NCBI GenBank assembly: GCA_021234155.1
Contig: JAJEKV010000002.1
Coordinates: forward strand, 13,863,428-13,927,427
Direction: 5' to 3'
Source: Isoetes taiwanensis
Taxonomy: Eukaryota > Streptophyta > Lycopodiopsida > Isoetales > Isoetaceae
DNA length: 64,000 nucleotides
A program made the translations under genes and the position numbers. The notes under the pieces were generated by a model. That model saw nothing but the letters and a program-made list of their open reading frames with translations, had not been told where the DNA came from and made no database searches. Below are positions 13,101 to 24,195 of this stretch, in pieces. Every line of letters starts with the position of its first letter. Positions within the stretch are counted from its first letter, which is position 1.

Positions 13101-13370
13101 AAAATCAGAACCTGTACTAACAACGTCCTCCTTCCACCGCCTGAATGTCTCATCCGACAGCTCCATTTCCACAGTTTGACGATCCCAAGGTCCAGGCCCA
13201 TCAAAAGTAACAAAGTCCGCCCCAGCAAGCATCTCGTTACCTGAAGGCTGCAGCTGTGTATAATCGGACAGGGCGGAAGAGATGGGTCGGAGAGACCTCA
13301 TGAGCTTAGATTGTTGGAGGGTGTATATGGAGGAATCGAGCCATGCATCCCAGGCAGAGGAGGACGCCAT
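10145..13370 (-). CDS. BIOF: 8-amino-7-oxononanoate (KAPA) synthase, biotin pathway
   Basis: A PLP enzyme that condenses pimeloyl-CoA (or ACP) with alanine to give KAPA, the first committed biotin intermediate. Eleven exons read downwards: 13370-13112, 13010-12868, 12762-12655, 12578-12346, 12263-12222, 12152-12065, 11949-11822, 11482-11394, 10751-10601, 10492-10424, 10355-10145. They total 1521 nt (506 aa) with all phases consistent and GT-AG introns. Visible signatures: [58 protein letters not shown] (290-294) and GTLSKAFG with the PLP lysine at about residue 322. The N-terminal 130 residues are variable in plants, and the start chosen is the first Met of exon 1. The protein ends in SKL, a canonical peroxisomal PTS1, in keeping with peroxisomal localisation reported for plant KAPA synthase. 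The gene appears intact; the exon model is inferred by homology. Confidence 0.93.
11099..11350. repeat. 130-bp tandem duplication inside KAPA synthase intron 8
   Basis: The segment around TCTTGTTTTACAAAGATTTG (11111) recurs 130 bases later (11241), including the TGAATGTGGGAGTTTAAGGA block. The copies are over 90 percent identical and lie between exons 8 and 9. Confidence 0.9.
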
Positions 13371-15259
13371 ATCCGCAAAAACAGAGACTATAATCCTTCA
13401 AATAAACAAGTCTTTCAGTTGACCCATGACCTTAAAAAGCCCTATATGCATGCAAGGCTGAAATTAACATAAGAGAATTGAGAAGGCACTATACTTAAAC
13501 TTCACTAGCTAAAAAAACAAGCAACGATGATGTGCCCAGATAGATTGGAAACCTGTAGATGAGGCTGGTGTTACGACTTTCTTTCCTTTTTATTGCTCTT
13601 ATATGGTTCCCATGCACTATAATTATCGAACCCATTTTGGGAGTGGACCCTTGTGTTATTATTGGCACGCCCATTTACTTTACCCTTTTTTTTTGCCCGG
13701 ACTATAATTGGCCATTCAGGACTGACCTTTTTTGGGTTGCCCCTAGGGGGGCAAACCCTCGCTCATGTGGGGTTTGTGGCATATTCTAGGTATATGCTAG
13801 AATATACCTAGGATATGCCGGTGACTACTACAAACTTATTGTTCCCTGTAAACTAGCGGTCTCCTGCGTTCTGGATCGCAAATGTTTGAACCGGCTAACT
13901 GGCAAGGCAAACCGAAGCTCCAATCTTGCATTCCAATAGCCTGATCTGGGATGCCGACGGCTTGCATGTGATTTTGCATCGAGTAGGTTAGAATAGATGA
14001 GATTGATCGAGTCTCATCATCGATGCAATCCATTGTAGCAGGGGAGCAAGCGAATTATAGTTTTTGTAGAACTGATTCTTTTTCCTAAGCATAAGTTTTC
14101 CATTCTTATAATTTATGTATGCTAGTTTTCAATTTCATTTCAAGCACCAATATAACTTTTGGACCCAAGATTGAAGACATTTTTCTATATTCCTAACAGT
14201 TATATTTATGGTTATAAGAGGCTCATTCGTTTGGAAATAAAAAGTTCCATGAATTTTTAATTTTGAAGTTAATTATCTTTGTGAATGTTAAAGAGTTTCG
14301 TCTGCCGTTTCCGAAGAAGATAGTAGAGGCTAGATGCATGAAGTTTCTTATTTTGCATTTGCATTTAAGGGTGCAAAAGGATGTTATAGAGAAAGCTGGG
14401 CATTCTGGAATGACCGAGATTACCATGTACTAGAGCATCTAAGGCATCTAGGATGTCTGCAATCACTTATTGAACAAAGGAACAATGCATTGCTTATATT
14501 TGCACTGGTACTTCAGATGAAGCTCAATCTTCACACAAGGAACGGCTCCCATTGGTTTTTTAATGTGTCATATAATCAATTTCTGTGAAGAAAAAACTAG
14601 CTCTATTTTCACAGTTTGCCTGATCCAAAATTATCTCTAAACCAAAACATACCTGAGGAGTGCAAGCTTCTTTGGTCATTACTCCTATATTATTTGTTTG
14701 GATTGGAGAGATGTTGATGGGTAATGAAATTACGAGATTGGCCATGATGTTGTATTTTCACAGTTTGCCTGATCCATGTGAAGAAAAATTAGTTCTGAGC
14801 CAATGCACATCGGAGATGTTGGGACTTATTTAATTTGTGTTTGATGTTTCTATCTTATTTTCTTCTTGATTGGAGTTGGCTATAATTCTCTGAGGGTTTG
14901 TCCAAGAAAAATCAATTTTGAGCTAAGATATAGCTAAAAGATAGTTGATTTATTGGTAAAGTTTGTAGGATTTAATTGATATCTTGACTGCCTTTTATAT
15001 AGGATGATGTGTCTTACCAATATGCATAGGTTTTCAAGACCAACTATTCATTTTGTTGATGAAATATATGACCATGGTTGAATCCTAGCTCAACGTATTG
15101 TTCCAGTTTCAGCAGATGATACATCGAATGCACTTGCAACAAGAGTCCTTGAACAAGTAGATGGCGCTTTTAATCCTTTTAGAAAATCTTGTTCTTTGAT
15201 ACTTATTGTCCTTGTGTCTTGAGTAGATATAGTACTTCATTTTTGTAGGAACATGTAGT
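13371..15259. other. 5' flank of KAPA synthase and non-genic stretch
   Basis: The first few hundred bases should contain the minus-strand promoter and 5' UTR. I see no convincing TATA box at a defined distance. No gene was recognised in the rest, although 14334-14588 is an 84-residue open frame of unknown nature. Confidence 0.4.
13778..13819. repeat. 42-bp near-perfect hairpin
   Basis: GGCATATTCTAGGTATAT pairs with ATATACCTAGGATATGCC across a six-base loop, with one mismatch. It lies about 410 bp upstream of the KAPA synthase start codon. Confidence 0.85.
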
Positions 15260-15666
15260 TTATATAGTTTATGTAGTTTGGCTCCCTGGGTCTTAGAAGA
15301 GATGCACAATGACAATGATATTCTCTATACTGATAGGGCTCGTAGACACAATTCCGAGTATCTGTCTCTTGGATGTGATACACTTCCTATCTTGAAAGGG
15401 AGAACCCCAGTGCAGGCCTATGCTGATTATATGAGAAGCTTTAGTGACACTTTCAACGACATGCTTGGTGATACAATAGTGGTGAGTGGCATTGATGCCT
15501 TATTGTGTGGTCTTTATGCCGCCTTATCTGCCTGAATTTGTAGGTTCTGAAATCTTAAGAAGTTCAAGTTGGCATGGGCCCTGCATGTGAATTGAGGTAT
15601 CTTGGATTCTAGAACGTGATGGCATAGAGATATTTTGGCATCGGAGATTTCCAATGTTATGACAAG
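15260..15666 (+). pseudogene. Beta-amylase pseudogene fragment
   Basis: Two former exons of a glycoside hydrolase family 14 beta-amylase. The first (about 15275-15480) encodes PWVLEEMHNDNDILYTDR, then EYLSLGCDTLPILKGRTPVQ and YADYMRSFSDTFNDMLGDTI, the usual order in the family, and still ends at a GTGAGT donor. After a very short intron (about 80 bp) ending AG, the second encodes VQVGMGPACELRY, then a stop and frameshift, then FGIGDFQCYDK. The GELRYPSYPE region is damaged and no N- or C-terminal parts were found nearby. With an in-frame TAG and at least one frameshift it cannot make enzyme. Retained splice borders suggest a genomic fragment rather than a processed copy. Confidence 0.8.
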
Positions 15667-17634
15667 GTAATTCATTTGCCTACTTCTCTCCATATAATAG
15701 AAATTGTAGATATGCCATGCTAAGTTTTCTGATTAGAAAGGATACGAGAACTTGCTTTTTGTTTGTTATATTTCTGTCCTAATTGTGACTTTTGTCCATT
15801 GCCTGTTAATTAATTCATATTTAGCTGAAATAAATATATTAGTAGTTCAAAGGAAAATAATAGAAAGTTCAAGGGTTTGGATTGAGGACTGACCATCCAC
15901 AGAGTACGCCCAGGTCCTGCTGCAAGAGATTTGGATGAAAAATGATGGAATAATATGTGAACTCTGCATTGCTTGAATATAGCACGCTAAGAAAGAATAA
16001 ATCTCTCCTTTATAAGTAAATATCTCAGATAATTGTACGGGCTTGCTCATGGAGATGGGATTAGCCTTGGGACTACTCGAGAAGTGTTCCAGACAATTGC
16101 GGTCAGGAGACCCTATGGAATTTAATCTGGAAAGATGTTATTTTGAGGCTCTATATTAATTGTGCTATTAAATTGATTAGCTAAGGAAGTGGTATTTATA
16201 TTATACAAGAAATTTATCGCGGCGGCCAACATTTCTTTGGTTTCAAACCTATGCAGTAGGACATCAGTACTAATGTCTAACATTTGATAAATTCTGGAAC
16301 TATTCTTCTATATTATTACCTAAAAAGAAAATGCTATTATGTAGACCTTAAATTTGTGGAGGGGTTTGTAGGCAGTTAGAAGCTGTGGTGAAACCATAAC
16401 AATGGGGATATTTCTAGTGCATTTATTTTATAGACGTAAATAAAAAAAATCCTGCCTTTTATTATTGTAGGAATGGTTGTATAGATCATTTAAACCTAGT
16501 TTGGCAAGCAAGGTAGCGTGGTATCGTGTCCACTTTTCGAGGACCAGACATAAGCCCAACATGACAGATTTGGCCTTGAGCAAGGATTTGCAGGGCCCGA
16601 CTGCTTGTAAAAGAAGGTTCTTGGAGCATGTACTTTTCCCTTTTTTGTTGGCTCATGCATTGTACTATTTTGTGTTGCAGATAACAAATGGTGACCTTCA
16701 ATTATAAGATGTGTATTTCATATAATGCACAGTAACTTATACGTATTTCTAATATATGGGAAGCATTTTTTTTATACAGGGGCATGACGTATAAGTCGCA
16801 TATCCTATAATTTAGGATATTTCTAGTATTATTTTGGGATCCAATGATCCCAAGTGAGCAACAAAGAGTGATCAATAAGGAGTGAGGTTTGCACGAGCGG
16901 GTCATGGAAAGTGGATTTCATCTGGATGATGGTCGAATCTAAACACTGTATGCAAGAGTGTGCAGCCTTCGAGGTATTTAAAAGATCCCAATTCGACATT
17001 TAGTGACGTGGAATGTATGATTAAATAACAAAAGATTTCTGGCCAAAACAGAATAGGATAGGATAGGATAGGATAGGATAGGATAGGATAGGATAGGATA
17101 GGATAGGATAGGATAGGATAGGATAGGATAGGATAGGATAGGATAGGATAGGATAGGATAGGATAGGATAGGATAGGATAGGATAGGATAGGGATGGTGC
17201 TAATCACAAGTATTGACTTGACCACCTGGATAAAGGCCTGCCATTTCTTTCAAATTTTATCTTCACCCAATCTAGGTCCCAATATGTTCAGAAGTGCTCC
17301 AGCTGCACAAATCTGGATAAATACTCCCATCAACCACATCATCCCCGGTATGAGGATCTAGAACATGCATGATAAAGTTCATAACGAATGTGTTTTCTCC
17401 ATATTATAAGAGAATACTCATAAGGGGACATAAAATTTAGATCGTAAGAAACGAACAATTTTGACAGCGAATGTTCTTAGAACTGCCAATGTATAAATGT
17501 TCGTTTTGCAGGTCTAAACCAATGGAAACAGAGATTGGAAGGTATCAATTTATGCTTTATTGTCATGGATCAATTGTTAATATGACACTAACATCTTGGA
17601 TCTGATAACAGAAATGATGACAAGGATAAACTTA
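15667..17634. other. Non-genic stretch after the beta-amylase fragment
   Basis: No gene seen apart from the GGATA microsatellite. A short frame near 16500 (LASKVAWYRVHF) may be a relic of a later beta-amylase exon, but the similarity is too weak to call. Confidence 0.35.
17052..17191. repeat. (GGATA)n pentanucleotide microsatellite
   Basis: About 28 almost perfect copies of GGATA. Because the unit is five bases, it leaves all frames open and creates a spurious repetitive open frame on the minus strand. Confidence 0.97.
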
Positions 17635-17835
17635 TGGAATTCACGCCATTCACGCCATTCAAGAACTGTCCGCCGGCTGAAATGAAAGTGGTTGCATCTG
17701 ACATAGCAATTTTATGTGCAACTAACTCTAAAATGAGTAGCCCGCTTAGTGGATCTTTATGGCAAATAACCTGGTTGTAACCGAGCTGTATTTGTTGCTA
17801 TTCCTTGTCTCTAATGTTAACCTTAATCTAATCCA

Positions 17836-18562
17836 GGTGCTTGCATGAGACATTGCCTTCCGAGTGGAAGAGCAAAATCTTTTTTTATCCTTCTTACAAC
17901 TATATAAGGTTTAGAGAAGCTACCAGCAGCAAAAGAAAGAGTGAATCAGCTGAAGGATCATTGAATGTCATTGAAATAGTGAAATCAGGGATGAAGGGGA
18001 TTGTGGTAGCTAAATGCCATCATATCCTTGTACCTGTCCTTGAGAATGACCATTTTGTGCTGGCTGTTTTTACACTCGCACCATCTGATTCCAAGATCCT
18101 ACCTGCACCAGCAATTCTCTTGAATCCTCTTACAGGTTATGCGACGAACGAGAAAGCAATCAAAGGGTATGTAATACTTTAAGTTGTTGCTTTGCTTTTC
18201 TTCGCTATTTCGGTCTGCTAAATTTTGTGATATGTAGGCTGCACACACAAATGTTAACCCTATCGATCGGTCAAGTATCTAGAGGCGTCGGTTTCATGAA
18301 GAGAAATAACATTAATCGGATTCAGCAAGTAGAGGTGCCACGGCAGTCCGATTTAACATCATGTGGGTTATATGTGATGGGATTTATGCACAAATATGTT
18401 GAAGCTCTTGTCTCTGGTAGAGATATGGAAGTAAGTTGTATGCCTTTCCCTTGTATGTACTGCATCTCATGTTCCTTTAAATATTTCTAACCTTATTTAT
18501 TGATGTCACAGATTACATCTAAATGGTTCTCTCATCCAACACATCCAACATCCGGGCAATGA
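17836..18562 (+). CDS. Ulp1/SENP-like cysteine protease, C-terminal part
   Basis: Three exons: about 17836-18166, 18238-18429 and about 18512-18562, with GT-AG introns and matching phases. The protein resembles the C48 (Ulp1) catalytic domain, which removes SUMO. An HFVLAVF block stands where the catalytic His is expected (usually HW), and VPRQSDLTSCGLYVMGF has the oxyanion Gln and the nucleophile Cys. The position usually Asp, shortly after the His strand, reads LNPL, i.e. Asn. The protein ends shortly after the Cys box. An upstream 50-residue frame beginning MEFTPFTPF (about 17632-17780) could be a preceding exon. I found no N-terminal domain, so this may be a truncated gene or a fragment carried by a transposon, since plant Mutator and CACTA elements often capture Ulp1 domains. 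Confidence 0.65.
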
Positions 18563-18820
18563 GAGCTGTTGGATAGGCATATTCATCCCTTATTACTTAA
18601 TCTACACCGTACGTAAAGTTCCTCATTATGCCCTGTCACGACGACAATTTCTAATAGATGCTTTGGCCACGCATTGTGATACCAATCCGAAAGAACGTAC
18701 CAGCCAGCAGTCCTCTGATTTCTAATTTAAAGAAACTTCTGATTTCTGATTTATGATTGATGCACAGTAGAAGATACGAGAACAGAATTTGAGCTGAATA
18801 TAAAAAACACCTTACCTCAC

Positions 18821-18850
<30 letters not shown>
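18563..18850. other. Spacer ending in a poly(A) tract
   Basis: No gene seen. A run of about 27 A at 18820-18847 ends two bases before the 15-bp repeat that flanks the GGT-rich insertion. Confidence 0.6.
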
Positions 18851-18851
<1 letters not shown>

Positions 18852-19155
18852 ATTTAAAGAAGCCTTGTACCCCACCACACACCACACCATTCACCACACA
18901 CCATACACCATACACCAAATGGTGGAGTGTGGAGTGGTGGTGGAGTGTGGTGGTGGGAGGTGGTGGTGGTGGAGTGTGGTGGTGGGGGGTGGTGGAGTGG
19001 TGTGTGGTGGTGGTGGGGGGTGGGGTGGTGGGGTGGTAGTGGTGGTGGCGTGTGGTGGTGGGGGTGGTAGAGTGGTGTGTGGTGGTGGTGGGGTACGGTG
19101 GTGGGGGGTGTGTGTGGTGAATGGTGTGGTGTGTGGTGGTGATTTAAAGAAGCCT
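18851..19155. mobile_element. GGT-rich foldback insertion with 15-bp flanking duplication
   Basis: GATTTAAAGAAGCCT occurs at 18851-18865 and again at 19141-19155. Between them, 30 bases at 18872-18901 (CCACCACACACCACACCATT...) are perfectly inverse-complementary to 19110-19139. The interior is GGT/GTG low-complexity DNA with strongly asymmetric G on the plus strand. The pattern of terminal inverted repeats inside a direct duplication is that of a small non-autonomous transposon, though slippage inside GT-rich DNA could also contribute. The G-runs could form quadruplexes. Confidence 0.6.
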
Positions 19156-19158
19156 CGG

Positions 19159-19345
19159 AGGGAATATTCCCTGATGCCTTGAAAGGAATATTCCTTATTG
19201 CATTCAAAGGAATATTCCTTAATGCCTCGAAAGGAATATTCCCTGATGTCGTGAAAGGAATATTCCTTGATGCTTCGAGAGGGAATATTCCGTAATGAGA
19301 TCAATGTTCCTTAATACCTTGAAAGGAATATTCCTTAATGCCTTG
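19159..19345. repeat. AAGGAATATTCCTT palindrome array, first cluster
   Basis: At least seven copies of the palindrome GGAATATTCC, most extended to AAGGAATATTCCTT, spaced about 24 bases apart by AATGCCTTGA-like linkers. It contains the dyad GAAnnTTC. The array begins directly after the GGT-rich insertion. Confidence 0.9.
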
Positions 19346-19974
19346 AAAGGAATTCTGAACTCTGGAATTCCTTGATCACTCACCAACTTTTCCCTGATAA
19401 CCTCTTCTTATCAGAATATACTTAACTTTTCCCTGATAACCTCTTCTTGTCAGAATATACTTTCGTCCCCGATACTGTGGAATTTGAAGTGGAAATCAAT
19501 AATTCTTGGCTGGAAGAATTTGTGGGTTCGAGTGCATTTGGTCCATCAGGGATCTTTAGAGTAAATTGTGATTGGTTGGATCATAAGATTTTTGTTGAAA
19601 TCTATTCTCAGCGAGATCTTGCTCAATTCGATGGGATTTCCCCCTAAAATTCTCTGAATTGAATGTTCTTCTTCTTGCAATTGATCAGTCCAATGGGAAT
19701 GGCAATCTGATCTCTCTTGGTTAATTTCGGTTCTAACTAAAGCTATTTTTCCCCTGTTCTCATTTTTTCCCTTTCTGTTGTTCAATTTTTTGCATGTACT
19801 TTTGTTGGTTCACCCTGAACTTTCTGCAATGGTCTCTAATTGTCCAAAAAACCCTCCTTCATGCATTCGCCAAACACTTTCATTGACCAACATGTTTGAC
19901 ATAACGGGAACTGCATACCAAGAGATTGGTAAAGTTCCCTTGGTAAAATGTATATGAGATCAATATAGAGATAA
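19346..19974. other. Spacer between palindrome arrays
   Basis: It contains a duplicated sequence (ACTTTTCCCTGATAACCTCT at about 19386 and 19425) and a 66-residue open frame at 19447-19647 of unknown nature. No gene could be supported. Confidence 0.4.
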
Positions 19975-20155
19975 CAAGGAATATTCCTTATTACCTTGAA
20001 AGGAATATTCCTTATTGCATTGAAAGGAATATTCCTTAGTGCCTACTTATCAGGAATATTCCTTATTACCTTCAAAGGAATATTCTTTAGTTTGTTTAAG
20101 TGCACCCATAGTTACAAGGAATATTCCTTATTACATTGAAAGGAATATTCCTCAG
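19975..20155. repeat. AAGGAATATTCCTT palindrome array, second cluster
   Basis: Seven more copies of the same palindrome with the same kind of linker (ATTACCTTGAA, ATTGCATTGAA), ending just before GGGTTAAGGGTTA. Spacing is less regular than in the first cluster. Confidence 0.9.
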
Positions 20156-20213
20156 GGTTAAGGGTTAACAAATGTATAGAATGCATGATTAGGGTTTAGG
20201 TTTATATGATTAG

Positions 20214-21010
20214 TTGCTATCTCAGTTTAAGATGAGTATAGCCAGCAACAACCATTGGCCAATTGGGTCAGAAAAGGAGGACAGTGGGAAAGATTTTGAG
20301 AAAATGATGTTGATGTATTTTGGCAGAATGTCCAATCAGGTTAAGGAACAAATCATTGGCATGGTACGAGCCATATCAGAAACAGGGGAGAAGGGAATAG
20401 ACAGGGATAAAAATTCCTGGTGACTGGTTGATTCCGATGGCGGGAGCAGATCGAACGACTAGATCACAATCCATATCCCCAATTCAAATGCAAACTCACC
20501 TGGCGCACCCAATTCTTGAGGAGATCGATGCCGAACAGGGAAACCAATTGAACAAAATCAAACAGAGAGGCAGTCACAAGTTCAGAGCTACTCCTATTCT
20601 TAAACATGCTTTTGTTCCTAATCTAACAATTGCTTATGATGTTCTACACAGATGCACAGAGGAGACTTAACAATGTTGGAAGCATGGATCGAGCTATGGG
20701 AGTAGCAGCAGACAAGGAGGATGAGGAATCCCAATTATCTAAAGCAGAACTATAAAGTATTCTCATTCAACTTAAACAGGAAGTTGTGCATACAAAAGCA
20801 ATCAACAAAGTGTTGAAAAGGGCTGAGGTTTGGAGATTCAATAGCCTCAAACCATACTTTACCAATCTCTATCATAAATGGCAATAGAAGCGAGAAGCAC
20901 ATGTCTTGCTTCTGTTAGACTTCACGAACTTCCAAACAGCTGTCCTGGACACTCTTCTCACAATTTTCGGGAACAGGACCATTGCTGATCTCACACTGCA
21001 GGACCTTCTC
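20214..21010 (+). pseudogene. Unrecognised coding-like region, broken
   Basis: Adjacent plus-strand frames (20214-20423 and 20428-20670, then on to about 21010 with stops) have protein-like composition and appear to continue each other through frameshifts. The later part (LKQEVVHTKAINKVLKRAE) looks like a coiled coil. I recognise no family. It lies just after the palindrome array and converges on the minus-strand transposase-like gene, so it might be the second open frame of that element. Confidence 0.3.
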
Positions 21011-21288
21011 GATGAATCTTGAGTCTTTCACTGCTGGAAATGATCCGCTTACAGTGTTTTTTACAGCTTACACTAAGTAGAACAGTCTTGGAACTATATA
21101 ACCAATATATTAATGTTTGTGTTTTAATCTGGTTCATGGATCCATTTTATAAGCACCATGACTTTTGGACAGTATGCTTGGACATAAAAATATTTTCTGA
21201 TTACATGAACATCACATTCTGATTACATTCAGTTTGCAAGTCCATGCCTTAGTGCATAGAAAAGTTACTTCAACAACAGGTTAACGTA

Positions 21289-24195
21289 TTACAGAGATTT
21301 TACAATCTCTGGCAAATTTCCCAGCAACATTTCATGCCAATAGTTAGTCAGTTCATATGCATAAGATGTACCTTTAATCTTATGTTTGACTGGCTCCAAT
21401 GGAAATCTCACCCCAATTACTGACTCGGGATGGACAAGAACTTTCTTTCCTTGAATAAGCCTGTACTTTTGATGGCAACCAGGAATCAATTCAAAGTAGT
21501 TACCAGCTATAACTTCATTACCACAATAAAATTCATTTCCATAGTCATCCTTGGTGTCTTCTTCGAGGGCATGTTTCACTTCTGTGCACTGGATGAGATA
21601 ATAAGGGACCCTTTCATAATTGTCTGGGGATGTGAATGATGCAAAATAATCTCCAACCTGCACTATCTCATCCACATTGTCCATGTCATTTGCCCACAAG
21701 TCCTCTGCCTCATACCCATCTTCTTCAATATTGTCCCTGTTTGTAGGCTCTAGTTTTCTCAACTCCCACCTGCCACAATGATCAGCATTCTCACATGTAG
21801 GCCAATCAAAATTGATGCATGCCTTACAAAAATATGAAAGAGATCTACACATTAACTTTGTTGGATCATTTGGATCTATGGATGATACGCAATGAAGAGA
21901 TTGCACCCCTTTCACTGGGAGCACATCAAATCTTTGGGAACGGTCAATGTCAGACACCTTCCAAAATACCCTTTCCACATCAGAAATTTTCTCTTCAAGA
22001 ACCTCACATGCAGTTTCTGTATTTTTTATCACTTTCCCATCCTTTTTTCTTTGTTTAGCCTCAAGCCATAGTTTGGCTATGGCTCCTTCTCCGTCATGTG
22101 TGCCCTTCCCATGTCCTAGGCCGATAGAAAGCTCTTCTCGACTTGAATTGGGCTGCACACCCGTCAGACCAAACTAAGTGGTATTTCATATGGCCAGCAC
22201 CATTTTCTTTCAGCCAATTGAGGTACATCTTGAATGCTTCTTGTACAAATTGAGTATCATGTATTTTGTCATCTGAAATAAAGAAGTGCACACATTTCCT
22301 CATTTTACCCTGTACCTTGAACATCGTGATATGGACCAATATGCTGATTTGTTCATTGTACCAATGTTGTGCTTGAATCTCGTTGAATAGCTTCAAAGTA
22401 TAATTCTCCGAGAAATCAACAACTGATAATACGGTATCATCACGAAGACTCTTCATGGATTCCTTGAATTGTTTGCTCTGCCAATGTGCCACAAAGTTAT
22501 GATATACAAACTTCGACATATGATCAAACATGTTATCCAACATATTACTGGAGCTGCCTTTCTTGTCAATTAGCTTTAGTCTTCGTGAAGTTCCTTTCTT
22601 CGAGGGCTCATTAACGTAAGCATAGACTTGCCAATCAAGCGTTTGATCAATCTGCTCATTTTTTTCTCTTGGACACAACTCAATTAATTGTTTCCCACAA
22701 TTTCCACAATCTGATTTGATACATTGTAGCTTATGCCACTCGTTGCCTGCTGCTCTGTCATATACTATAGCCCTCCAAAATGTGCTAACATTATCAAATG
22801 TCTTGTTCTTGGCTTGACATATCCCAGCATGAGCTTCAGATGCGCACACACCACAATTGTACGAACAATTTTCATGGAGTCTTGACCTCATCAAATTAAA
22901 TGCCTGCTTGTATAGATCTGATTGCTCATGTTTCACGCAACAACATGTGTTTCTTTCCTTTAGCTTTCTAATGCAAGAAGGTTTTAAGTATTCAAATTGC
23001 CTACGACCAATCCGAACCTCTGGATACTGATCCACAAAATTCTGGAATAATTCAGCCTGTAAAATTACAGTGAAATAAAATTAGTCACCTCATTACATTA
23101 CATTACATCACATTACATTACATTACATTACATACAAATCTTTTACATATTCAAGACCCTAAACTCCCACACATACATGCACATAATTTCTTGACAATTA
23201 ATACATCTCCACACTAATTTCTTCTTAGTTACTGCCTACATCTACAATACATCCAGAATATACATGTAAACAAATATACATGTACGTGTTGCCATGAAAT
23301 AATTTGACATTTCCATGTAGAGAAAACTAGTGCAGACTGCATCTACATTACATTCAGAAAGTAAAGAAATCTGTACAAACTTTACATCAGTGTTACAAAA
23401 TAAAAAACATCTTTATTCTGCAAAAAAAGATGCAATTACAGCTAAATTACAGTCGTACCTGTGTAATGTCAATATATTGAATTGGTTGTGTCCTCTTCTT
23501 CATGACATCTCTAGTTTTTGGTGAAACCTTTGAGTTATCTAACCAAAACTGAGCAACCATATCCTTCATAGCCTGATCTATAGTATTTGTTCTTGGATTT
23601 CGACCAGCTAATGCCACAGATTTGTTCCACCTAGTGACATTCTTTTTCTTCTCTCCACTGCTAGTTTCATATTTCTAGGATGTATTTTCAGCAACTTAGC
23701 TGCTAGTGAAGTCTTCTGTAATTCTCCTTCCTCTCCAACCACCATAGATAGTACAGAATGCTTTGCAGCAAGTTTGTCATTGCTATTTGCATGTTTGACA
23801 TCATGGAGGCCATCCCTTTAAATTCTTTACCAGATCTGTTTTCACGATAGCCTCTTGAGGCCTTCCAATGACTGGCTCAAATAGGAATTGCAATCTTTTG
23901 TCATGCAATAAGCTTCTTGCAAATATACTTTGCTGTTTTGGAGTCAAATTAGATACCTCATTCATTATGAGATTTACAGCAGCATTCACCTTTCTTCTAA
24001 TTGGCTTTGTCACGTATCCACCCCTACAAACCCTCTGTTTCGATTTTCTTTGCCTGCTTGTAACAGTGCTTTCCGAAACTTCATCAACAGGAGGATTGAA
24101 ATCTGAACCCGATGCTACCTCGAAGTGCTTGCATGAGAGTCCAATCCTTCTTCCATAGTTTCTTCTTCAACTGATGGTTTAAGACATCGATCCAT
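21289..24195 (-). pseudogene. Transposase-like gene with DFSENY and GHGKG motifs, frameshifted
   Basis: Read downwards, one exon runs from an ATG at 24195 to a donor at 23459. A 402-bp intron follows, and the second exon runs from 23056 to the stop at 21289. The splice junction keeps the frame (YIDITQ then AELFQNFV). The second exon has a Cys/His-rich part (CCCVKHEQ, CSYNCGVCASEAHAG, CIKSDCGNCGK), then VVDFSENY, HWYNEQISILVH, FFISDDKIHD and WSDGCAAQFKS, then, in another frame, GLGHGKGTHDGEGA. The spaced acidic motifs look like a DDE-type nuclease core, but I do not recognise a named family. A frameshift with probable deletion near 22130-22160 separates AQFKS from GHGKG. At least three more frameshifts lie in the first exon (near 24113, 23815 and 23650). 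It cannot make a full protein as written. Confidence 0.55.
23093..23133. repeat. (ACATT)n microsatellite
   Basis: About eight copies of ACATT with one substitution, inside the intron of the transposase-like gene. Confidence 0.9.

Noticed and set aside
16486-16530. Further beta-amylase exon
   Set aside because: A dozen residues with weak resemblance is not enough.
16902-17225. 107-residue repetitive open frame on the minus strand
   Set aside because: It is a translation of the GGATA microsatellite.
18854-19304. His/Pro/Thr-rich and Gly/Val-rich open frames
   Set aside because: They are low-complexity translations of the GGT-rich insertion and the palindrome array, with no conserved start or neighbour.
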